Shown one piece after another: positions 11,013 through 20,107 of a stretch of 63,759 nucleotides of DNA. The DNA lies in contig CAZBXL010000014.1 in assembly GCA_964495785.1 (NCBI GenBank), forward strand, positions 1-63,759, written 5' to 3'. Under the pieces are notes generated by a model that was not told where the DNA came from, did no database searches, and saw only the letters and a program-made list of their open reading frames with translations. How positions within the stretch are numbered: the first letter of the stretch is position 1; every line of letters starts with the position of its first letter. The DNA comes from RFSX01 sp964495785. GTDB taxonomy: Bacteria; Bacteroidota; Bacteroidia; Chitinophagales; Saprospiraceae. Made by a program: the position numbers and the translations under genes.

Positions 11013-12774
11013 ATGAGATTAGGTATTATCATACTGTTTTTTTTATCTCTTATAGTTAAGGAGGCTACAGCTGGTCCCACTAATGGACTATGCGATGAGA
11101 TTGAAAATGACATAGATAGCCTGTTCAATAAATCTGATTTTCATGGTCCCAATACAAGTGATTTTGTTTTTGGTTTATATGAACAATCAGTAACTCATGA
11201 TTGTAATTGCTTACCTCAAGTTCTTAATCATATAGGCTTACAATATTATTCGCTCAATAAGTTAGCAAGCGCCAAAAAAGCATTGTTAGAAGCTGAATAT
11301 CTTTTAAAAAATGATGATACTAATGTGTCATACAGTATAACCAATCATAGGTTTTTAGGTCTGGTATATATCTTAGAGGGAAATTTTAGTAGGGCTGAAT
11401 ATTACTTAAAAAGTAGTTTAGCACAAGCAGAAAAGGTGAATCATATAGCTGGTATGACTGATGCTGATCTGAACTTAGGGTTGCTCTACTTAGAAAGTGA
11501 TAGCCTCTCTCAAGCTATTACCTATCTAAATAAAGCTCGCGAAGTAAGTATAAAGAATGATTTAAAAGAACCAAGAGCCTATGCACTTCATAACCTAGCG
11601 AGGGCATACATTAATCAAGAAAAAATTGACTCATCATTCTATTTTGCAAATAGAGCTGATAGTCTTTGGAATGTCTTGGGAGACCCTAAGGGAGCATATT
11701 ACACCTACCATGTTATCTCAGAGATATATGACCGCCAAGGTGATAAGCAGAATCAAATAATCTACTTAAATAAGGCCTTAAAGACAATAGAAGATATCCC
11801 AATATTACTNNNNNNNNNNNNNNNNNNNNNNNNNNNNNNNNNNNNNNNNNNNNNNNNNNNNNNNNNNNNNNNNNNNNNNNNNNNNNNNNNNNNNNNNNNN
11901 NNNNNNNNNCTTGTCAAAATTAAGAATAGCATTTATTTTTCTTAGTCTTATTCTTTTAGGCTTATGTTTTTCCATGTATTTTATCTACAAGCAAAGCTTA
12001 AGGATATCAGACCAAAACACAGAACTCAAAGGACTTAATAACAAGCTGTCTGAAGCAAATCAAATTATTAATGAAAAGAACTTGGAATTAAATGCCAAGA
12101 ATGAAGGTCTTGAAAACTTTGCATCTGTGGCCTCTCATGATTTAAAATCTCCATTGCGTACGATTACTTCTTTTGCAGGTTTGTTAAAAATGAAAACAAA
12201 AAAGGAGGATTTATCTAAGGTCGTAGAATATGCGGATATTATCGAAAGTAGCAGTAAGTCGCTTTCGGTCTTAGTTTCTGATTTGTTAGATTTTTCTAAA
12301 CTGAGTCAGTCAAGCATTGAATTAGTACCCTTAGATCCTAAGGGGCTCATTGAAGATGTCTTAACTCTCTTAGACTATAATATAAAGGAATGTAATGCTC
12401 AGGTAATCATTGGATCTATGCCATCAATAATTAATACAGATTCTACAAAGCTTAAAATCGTATTCCAAAATTTGCTCGCTAATGCTCTGAAATTTAGGAA
12501 GGAAAATGTGGATCCAGAAATTCATGTAGATTATGATCAAGATGATGTTTTCCATAAGTTTTCTGTGTCAGATAATGGTATAGGTATTGAAAAATCTCAT
12601 CAGGATAATATATTTAAAATGTTCACAAAGCTCCATAGTACTGATAAGTTTGATGGATCAGGGATTGGCTTAGCTACATGTATGAAGATTGTCAAGTTTC
12701 TGGGAGGTGATCTTCAAGTTGAGTCAGTTGAGGATAAAGGGACAAAATTCACTTTCTTAATCGCAAAAGTCTAA
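11013..12774 (+). CDS. TPR-containing sensor histidine kinase, interrupted by an assembly gap
   Basis: The left part (11013-11809) encodes a signal-peptide-like N-terminus and tetratricopeptide repeats such as ALHNLARAYINQEKIDSSFY. The right part (from 11910) encodes a transmembrane helix (IAFIFLSLILLGLCFSMYFIY), a short coiled coil and a complete kinase core. That core has the H-box SVASHDLKSPLRTI with the phospho-acceptor His, the N-box NLLANALKF, DNGIGI and GSGIGLATC. This order (periplasmic TPRs, one membrane helix, HisKA, HATPase) is a common Bacteroidota sensor-kinase design, so I treat both parts as one gene. The parts are out of frame across the 100 N; a true gap length that is a multiple of three would restore one frame. 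No response regulator is adjacent. Confidence 0.8.
11810..11909. other. Assembly gap of 100 N inside the TPR kinase gene
   Basis: There are exactly 100 unknown bases, the conventional placeholder for a scaffold join of unknown size. The apparent coding frame running through it from the left and ending at 11945 is an artefact. Confidence 0.97.
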
Positions 12775-12841
12775 AGCGATAAAATCCATAATATTTTATA
12801 GGCTTCATAATTTCTTATATCTTTCTTTTATATTAAGACCT

Positions 12842-13975
12842 ATGAACCATTGTCATCTTTTTCTTATTCTAATGTCCATTTTATTATTGCCATTAGAATG
12901 TTCCTCTCCCAGTAAAAATAGATCCCGGACTATAGTGACTCCTGACCGTCTATTATCCATGAAAGGCGTCTGCTGGGTGGCAGGAGATTCTATTGCAGAA
13001 CATAATATTACAGACATTAAAAATATAGGAGTTAACTATATATCTCAGACGCCATTCGGATGGATGGAAGGTCATGATAATCCAGTTGTACATGGCAACT
13101 TTGACAGAGCATGGTGGGGAGAGACAGATAAGGGAATGACACTGACAGCAGAACTTGCAAGAGCATCAGGAATTAAGTCTATGCTTAAGCCTCATATTTG
13201 GCTACATGCAAGTAATGGATTTTGGAGATCTGATATAGCTATGAAAAGTGAAGAAGAATGGGCTCAATGGTTTAGAAGTTATGAGGCATGGATATTACAC
13301 TACGCGGAGTTAGCTGAGACTACTAATATGGAATCTTTATGTATAGGTACAGAGTTACATCAGACAATTAAGAGGACAGATGACTGGAGGCATATCATTT
13401 CTGAAATAAGAAAAATATATCATGGTGAGATCACGTATGCTGCTAATTGGTACCAAGAATATAATGATGTAAAGTTTTGGGACGATCTCGATTTTATTGG
13501 TATACAAGGTTATTTTCCATTATCCAAAAAAGATAAACCGACTAAGAAGGATCTCATAGAGGGTTGGGTACCATACGTGACTGATTTAGAAAAACTGTCT
13601 GAGACTTATGATAAGAAAATTGTATTTACAGAAATAGGTTATAAAAATACATCAGACTCTGCAGAAGAACCATGGGTTTGGCCTCGTGCTGTAGATAGTT
13701 CTGTTGTAAGATCTGATGAGATTCAGAAGCTTTGTTATGAGGCGCTTTTTGAGACATTTTGGAATAAGCCGTGGTTTGATGGAATTTTTATTTGGAAGTG
13801 GTTTCATTCTACTTACAAATTTAAGGATGACAATGCTTACCGTGTTTATAGAGATAGTCTAAGAGCAGAGAGAGCAAAGAAAAGAAATAGAAAATTTAGT
13901 AGTAGCGATATACAATTCTCACCTCAGAGATTAGAGTCCATGGAAGTCTTAACCGATTGGTATCTCAATAATTAG
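12842..13975 (+). CDS. GH113-like glycoside hydrolase lipoprotein
   Basis: The protein has 377 residues. The N-terminus is a lipoprotein signal with the lipobox LPLEC (Cys about residue 20), predicting a lipid-anchored envelope protein. The body reads as a TIM-barrel glycosidase of the GH113 type: KGVCWVAG near the start, the substrate strand MLKPHIWLHASNGFW, a likely acid/base Glu in CIGTELHQT and a likely nucleophile Glu in KIVFTEIGYKN. Known GH113 members act on beta-mannans. Mannan specificity here is an inference from family resemblance. The gene lies between two TPR sensor kinases, but no carbohydrate-utilisation locus (SusCD, transporters) is visible. Confidence 0.8.
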   Translation: MNHCHLFLILMSILLLPLECSSPSKNRSRTIVTPDRLLSMKGVCWVAGDSIAEHNITDIKNIGVNYISQTPFGWMEGHDNPVVHGNFDRAWWGETDKGMTLTAELARASGIKSMLKPHIWLHASNGFWRSDIAMKSEEEWAQWFRSYEAWILHYAELAETTNMESLCIGTELHQTIKRTDDWRHIISEIRKIYHGEITYAANWYQEYNDVKFWDDLDFIGIQGYFPLSKKDKPTKKDLIEGWVPYVTDLEKLSETYDKKIVFTEIGYKNTSDSAEEPWVWPRAVDSSVVRSDEIQKLCYEALFETFWNKPWFDGIFIWKWFHSTYKFKDDNAYRVYRDSLRAERAKKRNRKFSSSDIQFSPQRLESMEVLTDWYLNN

Positions 13976-13994
13976 GCCCTTCTACAAAGAGAAT

Positions 13995-14020
13995 ATCACC
14001 CTAATGGGTGAGTTATTTTC
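13995..14020 (+). terminator. Probable terminator after the GH113-like gene
   Basis: The 6-bp stem TCACCC/GGGTGA closes a TAAT loop and is followed by GTTATTTT. The stem is GC-rich for this genome, but the T tract is imperfect. It lies about 20 bases after the stop codon. Confidence 0.45.
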
Positions 14021-14166
14021 TATACTATCGATATACCTTTAGAGATTGAACTCAATGTATTTGATTAGAGCTAATATCTATAGATTAGAATAGCTTATTG
14101 ATATTAGATATGTTATTTAAATTCTCTACTAATTCTTATTTTCGATTACCAATACCCCAATTGAGC

Positions 14167-16230
14167 ATGAAAAAATCGCAATTCTATGTAATGCTTCTAT
14201 GCATACTTTTGACAAAAATAGCTGCCTCTCAATCGTCAAAGTTAGAAGAATATAATAAGGCTTTAGCTAGTCATACAACTACTGAAGATAGTATCAGAAC
14301 CTACTTAGATATTGTACAAGTTTTTATTAATGGCGATCCACGTAAGGCTCGAGAATTTGTTGAGATTGCTAAAGAGTTATGCACTAGAATATCGGATGAA
14401 AATCTGAAATACAGAGTAGTATTTTCAGATGCAACAACGACACGTAATCTTAGAAATCATAAAGAGGCTCTTGTATTATTCGAATCATTCATAGAGCATC
14501 ATAAGACAAGTGGAGATCTTAAAAATCTCTATAACGGATATCAAACCGCAGGGTCGCTGTATGCAAGGGAAGGGGAGTATGAGAAATCAGAGGAATACCT
14601 TCTTAAGGCGAATGCATATTATAAGGATATAGAATCTGATTATGGCCTTGCAAGAAACTATAGAGCTTTGGGCTCATTAAGCAGAAGAAAAGGTGATTTT
14701 CCGATGGCTTTAGAATACACTTTAGATGCCTTAGAGATATTTGAAAAATTAGATGATAAGTCAAAAATGTCAAGTGCTCACAATAGCTTAGGTATTATCT
14801 ATTCTGCTTACGGGGATAATGAAAATGCTGCAAAACACTTCAAAATTAATTATAAGTTATGTCTGGACAAAGGGGACAAAATGCGAGCAGGAAATGCGCT
14901 TCAGAATATCGCATATACGTTGGAGGATAAGGCTGAAAGCCGAAAGTATATGAAAGAATCTATTAGCATATATAATGAGATAGGTGCAGAATCACATACA
15001 GCACAAGCTGAGTTCAATCTGGGGAATAACTATAAGCATGATAACAAATTAGACTCTGCACTTTTTCATTTTAATAGATCTTCTGATTTGTATACTAAAC
15101 TGAATAAAGAGCCGCCACCTCAGCTCATGCTAAATCGAGGCGATCTATATTCCATGTTAGGTCAGAAAGCAACAGCCAAAAAATTGCTTGACCAATCAGT
15201 TATTGAAATTGGTAGACTTAACGAAATTTCTGATCTTGAATCAAGCTATGGAGTACTCTCTAATAGCTATGCTAAAATAGGTGACTATAAAAAGGCGTAT
15301 GAGATGCGTCTTAAAAATAATCATTTGAGAGACAGTATATATAAGATGGATCAGAATGCTGCTATAGCAGAGATGGAAACAAACTATAAGGTCAAAGAAA
15401 AAGATTTTGAAATTAAATCTTTAGAAACAAAATCTGAGTTAGATTCTCTTAAGTTGTTACGACGAAATTTGATTGCTGGCTTTTTAGGTATTGGTCTATT
15501 CGCGATGGGGTTCTTACTCTATAAAATTAGAAGAAAAAACAACAAGATAGAATCTCAAAATGCTATTATCAAAGAGTCATTATCTGAAAAAGAAGCTCTG
15601 CTCAAGGAGATACATCATAGAGTGAAGAACAACTTACAAATTATATCTTCTCTACTTAATATTCAGTCAAGATCTATAACTGATGAGAAAGCTAAAGAAG
15701 CGATTCTCATAGGGAAGAATCGAGTACATTCCATGTCACTCATACATCAGAATCTCTACGACAAGGATAATCTTACCGGGATACTGATAAGCAATTATCT
15801 TCCTAAGCTTGCCGATGATATAAATAATAGTTACCGTACGTCCTTAGGTGATATTACAATACTCTCTGACGTAGATCCGCTTGAATTAGATGTAGATACA
15901 GTCATCCCTATAGGACTTATTGTAAATGAATTAATTACAAATTGTCTTAAGTATGCTTTTCCAAACAACAGTGATGGCGTTATTAAGATTAGTCTTAAGG
16001 AAATTGATAACCAACTTGTGCTTTCTGTATCTGATAACGGGATAGGGATGCCTAAGGAAGTAGAAGAGCAAAGAGTGCAGGCGTTTGGGCACAAGATCAT
16101 TAAGGCATTTAAGACAAAATTAGGTGCACAGATATCTATAAGTGGCACGAATGGGACGACCGTAGAGCTTACTATAACGAAGTACTCTAAGAATACTCCT
16201 AATAGTAAATCACTTAAAGCGACTGGCTAA
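14167..16230 (+). CDS. TPR sensor histidine kinase of the HisKA_2 type
   Basis: I choose the ATG at 14167 because it is followed directly by a good signal peptide (MKKSQFYVMLLCILLTKIAA); an in-frame ATG at 14098 would add 23 residues in front of it. Periplasmic TPRs fill roughly residues 30-400 (for example YGLARNYRALGSLSRRKGDF), then a coiled segment. A membrane helix follows near 430-457 (NLIAGFLGIGLFAMGFLLY), and then the kinase region. The motif EIHHRVKNNLQIISSLL near residue 481 is diagnostic of HisKA_2 dimerisation and phospho-acceptor domains. The ATPase part has NELITNCLKYAFP and DNGIGMP. The signal is unknown, and no cognate receiver gene is adjacent. It differs in kinase class from the TPR kinase at 11013. 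Confidence 0.87.
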   Translation: MKKSQFYVMLLCILLTKIAASQSSKLEEYNKALASHTTTEDSIRTYLDIVQVFINGDPRKAREFVEIAKELCTRISDENLKYRVVFSDATTTRNLRNHKEALVLFESFIEHHKTSGDLKNLYNGYQTAGSLYAREGEYEKSEEYLLKANAYYKDIESDYGLARNYRALGSLSRRKGDFPMALEYTLDALEIFEKLDDKSKMSSAHNSLGIIYSAYGDNENAAKHFKINYKLCLDKGDKMRAGNALQNIAYTLEDKAESRKYMKESISIYNEIGAESHTAQAEFNLGNNYKHDNKLDSALFHFNRSSDLYTKLNKEPPPQLMLNRGDLYSMLGQKATAKKLLDQSVIEIGRLNEISDLESSYGVLSNSYAKIGDYKKAYEMRLKNNHLRDSIYKMDQNAAIAEMETNYKVKEKDFEIKSLETKSELDSLKLLRRNLIAGFLGIGLFAMGFLLYKIRRKNNKIESQNAIIKESLSEKEALLKEIHHRVKNNLQIISSLLNIQSRSITDEKAKEAILIGKNRVHSMSLIHQNLYDKDNLTGILISNYLPKLADDINNSYRTSLGDITILSDVDPLELDVDTVIPIGLIVNELITNCLKYAFPNNSDGVIKISLKEIDNQLVLSVSDNGIGMPKEVEEQRVQAFGHKIIKAFKTKLGAQISISGTNGTTVELTITKYSKNTPNSKSLKATG

Positions 16231-16285
16231 TAGTATTTATATATATCAATATATTTAGCCTGCATAAATCAGATTGGATAGATGT

Positions 16286-16714
16286 CTAATGAAGCTTGTA
16301 GCTGGAAGTTATTTCAGCACTCTTCTGTAATATCTTAGATACAGAACAGTATTTTTCTAAAGACATGCTAATAGCTTTGGCTACTTTACTTTCTTTCAGA
16401 GGACCCCATACATCAAAGTGTAAGTGGATGGATTTATACTCAGTAGCTTCACCTACTTTGATTCTTTCTCCTTCCACTTTTACCTTTATGTCTTCGAGTT
16501 CTTGGTTCATCTTTTTTAATATCAAAACGATGTCTATAGAGCTGCAACCCGCAGCTGCCATCAGTAATGTCTCCATAGGGCCTACACCATTTCCTTTGCC
16601 ACCCACTGACTCTGAGCCATCCATCAATATTGATTTTCCTTTTTCATTGACAGCTTCAAAGTTCATGTGGTCGTCTATTCGAGATAAGTTTATTGTTGTA
16701 ATGTTGTCTCTCAT
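16286..16714 (-). CDS. OsmC/Ohr-family protein
   Basis: The 142-residue protein has the OsmC fold signature: a GPMETLLMAAAGCSSIDIV helix with the first conserved Cys (about 57) and KYCSVSK with the second (about 122). Family knowledge: the Cys pair reduces organic peroxides in OsmC and Ohr. Many members of this YhfA-like subgroup are uncharacterised. A small antioxidant or sulfur-chemistry role in the cytoplasm is inferred. It is convergent with the kinase at 14167 and lies 43 bp downstream of the AsmA-like gene on the same strand. Confidence 0.87.
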   Translation of the reverse strand: MRDNITTINLSRIDDHMNFEAVNEKGKSILMDGSESVGGKGNGVGPMETLLMAAAGCSSIDIVLILKKMNQELEDIKVKVEGERIKVGEATEYKSIHLHFDVWGPLKESKVAKAISMSLEKYCSVSKILQKSAEITSSYKLH

Positions 16715-16757
16715 TTATTGTATTCTTATTTGTCTGATTATTTAGATCTAATAGGTT

Positions 16758-19700
16758 TTATTTCTTTTTCTTTTTGAATGGATTCCAATCGTTAACTTTA
16801 GACTTTAGTGAGTCTACATCTGTGCCGACTCCGCCCCCTAAGATACCACCTAATTTATCTTTAGCCACTTGGGCAAGGGAATCTGATACATTTTTTGCAA
16901 TTGTGGAATCTAATTTTTCTTTAGCCCGAGCTGCAATAGCATCTTTGGCTTCTTGAGTTTTCTTATCTATTTCTTTTTGTGCTGCAGCTTTGAGAGTGTC
17001 AGTCTTTTCTTTGATAACTTTAGATACGGTGTCTTTGACTTCTTCTACTTTCTTATTTACTTCTTTCGTTATCGTATCCTTTAATACAGTTGTTTGTTTA
17101 TTGAATTCATCTTTTAGAACGTCAGTAAGTGTTTTTCCTCCAGATCCTACTGGTGTGATTTTGATCTTAGGTTTGAGTAAAGTTCCAGTGATGTGTGCAT
17201 CTAAATAGATGAAGTCTCCTAAGTCTATATTGACACCTCTGCTTGTAGCCAGTTTTTCTATTTCTGACATTCCCATCTCTAATGTCTTACCGAGTTGAGC
17301 CTTGCTTAGTCTTTCTCTTGGTATTCTTGCATTGATATTGTAATCGAGATTCTGATCTATAGAATGCTTGCCTCCTACAGTAAATTGCATATCCTCGATG
17401 CTGTAATCTTGCGGCATAAATATGACGAAGCCTTCTTTTACTTCAAACCAATTCTTAGAATCCTTTAAGTCCCATTCTTTGATTGAATTAATACCAAGTG
17501 CAGTACCTAATTTTTCAAGTGGCTGGAATCCATCTATCTTACCATTGATTGTTTCCATAAATCCTGATGCAGACACTTTGTATAAGTCCGGCATCATTTC
17601 TTTAGTCAGTGGTCCTGATATAACAAGGGTGGAATTAAATATTCCTTCTATATATTTCGCAATAGGTGCCAGTAATCGAAATGACTCATTGGTCTCAAAG
17701 AATTTTCCGAAGTTCATCTCGCTTATGTTATACTTAAAATCAAAAAGTGGATTTTCTATATTTTGAGTATTGTAAGCGCCTTCGAAATTGATCTTTCCGT
17801 TAAACAATTTGGCCACACCATTAGTGATGCCAGCAATACCATCTTTGACTTCTATTTTGCCATTTATATCATCGAGTTTATAGTTGTCATATATGAGAGT
17901 TTTTATCTCAGGGTAGATATTTATATCCAGATTAGGCGGGACCTCAACTACTTGTTCTATGACCTCGGCATTCTCAGTATCATTGATATACTTATTGGCG
18001 TTAAGCTCATCGGCCTCAAAGAAAAGTTCGCCTGATAAGACTTCTTCGTTAAAGACATAGTGCATGAGGTTGTTGAATTTCCCTCTCGCATTCATAGGCG
18101 CCTTGTCCAAGGTTAGTAATGATTTGTTAAGTGAAAGAGTTTCATCTTTGTATCCTCCTTGTACAGACATGTTTTCGATATCGTAGTCCTCATAGACTAC
18201 CTTATCTGCTGTATAATCTGCATTAATCACATAGTTAGTGAAAGGTACTTCTGATGTGGTTATCGTATCTACTTCTGTCTCATCTACCTCAGATAATTTC
18301 ATTAATTCATCGACATGCAGCACTTTACTTTTAATATTAAGATTAGTAGTTGGTTGTCCGCCACCTACGACCATTTTAAGTGGATCTTCGATTTTTACAG
18401 TACCTGCAAAGTCACTCTTCCCAAACTGAATATTACTTGTATTAGCATCTATAGATTGCGGTGAGAATGTTGATTCTATTTTATCAATTTTAACGGGCAT
18501 GTCTTCTGCATAATCCATGTCAATGTTGGTAGCTTTCATTTGTCCATTAAGTAAGATATTTTCGTAGTTTTCTTTCTCCACATCTGACTGCTTAGCATCT
18601 ATGCTTACGTTACCTTCTATTACTCCAGATCTTAATGTTATATCTTCAAACGGATACGCCTGTGAGAGTTTATACAGATCAAGCTTTCCAATGGTATTGG
18701 ATTTGATATGAGGGGCTACGAATGCATTCGATACGTTCAATGTACCATTGACTTTATCTCCATCCAAGATAAATGAGTAAGTGGGCACCGCTATCATTAA
18801 GTCTGACATATCAGACCTATTAGATTTAATACTCATGTCTAAAAAGATATCCTTAATCGGAATCTTAAGAGAAGGGTATTGTATCTGGCCATTATCAAGG
18901 TTGATCTTTAGGTCAACTTTAGGATACTGCTCAGCTTCAGAATTAAATATTCCAGCAATCGATCCGCTTAGTGAGCCTATGCCGCTTGACTTGATGTTGC
19001 CGTAGTCAGCGGTGTATACAGAAGGCACTAAGGATAGTATTGATGCGACACTATTATTGGCTGCATTAATCTTAAGGTCTATATTGTATCCTTCGTTTAA
19101 TAATTGGGCAAATCCTTCAAATGCCAATGATAGATCATTCAACTTTATGACATTATCTTTAAACGTATACATCTGCTTATCCATATCTATACCTAAGGTT
19201 AAGTCTGCATCAGCTTGAGACTTAATGAGGTAGGGGATGCCTCCTTGATTAAGATTAATTTCCTCTATAGTCGTCTCTGTCACAAGATCAAAATTGACAT
19301 CTTTAAAGCTGCCCTTTCCCTTGTGATTTAATCCATACATTGATGCCTCTGTACCGCCTATCTTATCTGTGTAGAGAATTGTTCCGTCTTCTATCGCGTA
19401 AGATTCAATCTCACCAAAAAATGAAGTCTCTGAACTGCTTTCGCTTGTAGATTCTGTAACATCATAGTTCGCATTGCCATCTTTGTCGATCACAACATTA
19501 ACATAGGGTTCGTCCAAGTATATCTTAGATATTGTTATGCCTTCTTCAGATTTTATAACTGACTTCCAGTCAGTAGATAAGTAGATTTGTTTAGCTTTTA
19601 CCAGAGGTACTCCAGCAAAGGGTTGTTTACCTATTATCGAAAAGTCAGATAACTCTACACTCAATGAAGGAAAGTTTCTTAATAATGATACGTCAGCGTC

Positions 19701-19847
19701 CTTAAAATCAACCTCTGCATTGACATTCTCATTGATGCCATCTTTGACGGCTTCTATTATTTTATCTTTAAATATTATTGGAGCCACGAATAGAAGGATG
19801 ACCAATAGAAGTATTATGCCAAAAAGGACTTTAAAGATTCGTTTCAT
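16758..19847 (-). CDS. AsmA-like inner-membrane protein
   Basis: The 1029-residue protein begins with a single N-terminal membrane anchor (about residues 5-27, IFKVLFGIILLLVILLFVAP). It is immediately followed by the AsmA N-terminal region (VSLLRNFPSLSVELSDFSI and KAKQIYLSTDW). The AsmA C-terminal region lies near residues 750-900 (GSLSGSIAGIF and related turns recur). AsmA and TamB-like proteins are long beta-structured periplasmic proteins implicated in moving lipids to, or maintaining, the outer membrane. The last 130 residues are unusual: a Lys/Ala/Glu-rich coiled tail with repeated KEKxDT/KEVNKKV-like units, ending in five lysines. A possible -7 box lies upstream at 19913. Confidence 0.83.
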   Translation of the reverse strand: MKRIFKVLFGIILLLVILLFVAPIIFKDKIIEAVKDGINENVNAEVDFKDADVSLLRNFPSLSVELSDFSIIGKQPFAGVPLVKAKQIYLSTDWKSVIKSEEGITISKIYLDEPYVNVVIDKDGNANYDVTESTSESSSETSFFGEIESYAIEDGTILYTDKIGGTEASMYGLNHKGKGSFKDVNFDLVTETTIEEINLNQGGIPYLIKSQADADLTLGIDMDKQMYTFKDNVIKLNDLSLAFEGFAQLLNEGYNIDLKINAANNSVASILSLVPSVYTADYGNIKSSGIGSLSGSIAGIFNSEAEQYPKVDLKINLDNGQIQYPSLKIPIKDIFLDMSIKSNRSDMSDLMIAVPTYSFILDGDKVNGTLNVSNAFVAPHIKSNTIGKLDLYKLSQAYPFEDITLRSGVIEGNVSIDAKQSDVEKENYENILLNGQMKATNIDMDYAEDMPVKIDKIESTFSPQSIDANTSNIQFGKSDFAGTVKIEDPLKMVVGGGQPTTNLNIKSKVLHVDELMKLSEVDETEVDTITTSEVPFTNYVINADYTADKVVYEDYDIENMSVQGGYKDETLSLNKSLLTLDKAPMNARGKFNNLMHYVFNEEVLSGELFFEADELNANKYINDTENAEVIEQVVEVPPNLDINIYPEIKTLIYDNYKLDDINGKIEVKDGIAGITNGVAKLFNGKINFEGAYNTQNIENPLFDFKYNISEMNFGKFFETNESFRLLAPIAKYIEGIFNSTLVISGPLTKEMMPDLYKVSASGFMETINGKIDGFQPLEKLGTALGINSIKEWDLKDSKNWFEVKEGFVIFMPQDYSIEDMQFTVGGKHSIDQNLDYNINARIPRERLSKAQLGKTLEMGMSEIEKLATSRGVNIDLGDFIYLDAHITGTLLKPKIKITPVGSGGKTLTDVLKDEFNKQTTVLKDTITKEVNKKVEEVKDTVSKVIKEKTDTLKAAAQKEIDKKTQEAKDAIAARAKEKLDSTIAKNVSDSLAQVAKDKLGGILGGGVGTDVDSLKSKVNDWNPFKKKKK

Positions 19848-19912
19848 TTTTATTGTTTTGAAAATGCCGATAATACGATCCGCATTCTGTTTATCTTATG
19901 TATTGAAGAGAC

Positions 19913-19920
19913 CAAATGTA
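19913..19920 (-). promoter_or_regulatory. Candidate Bacteroidota -7 box for the AsmA-like gene
   Basis: On the minus strand the bases read TACATTTG, an exact match to the Bacteroidota TAnnTTTG element, 65 bases upstream of the start codon. No convincing -33 TTTG is seen at the usual spacing, and such 8-mers occur by chance in A+T-rich DNA. Confidence 0.25.
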
Positions 19921-20107
19921 CCATCTATTAGATAGTTATATGTGATTTCAACTTGTTACTTGCATTGACTAACGTATAACAGATGAATAAATATTGATGT
20001 TCGAGATAATTTAATAATACATTAAATCAAGATTAAGGGTTTTCTTATCCTAAAGTAGGGTATAACCTGTAGTTTATATAGCTTAGAGTCTTAACTATTG
20101 ATCTCTA

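Noticed and set aside
11810..11945. Continuation of the left kinase ORF through the N run to 11945
   Set aside because: The frame after the N is unrelated; the real kinase frame starts at 11910 in another phase. It is a gap artefact.
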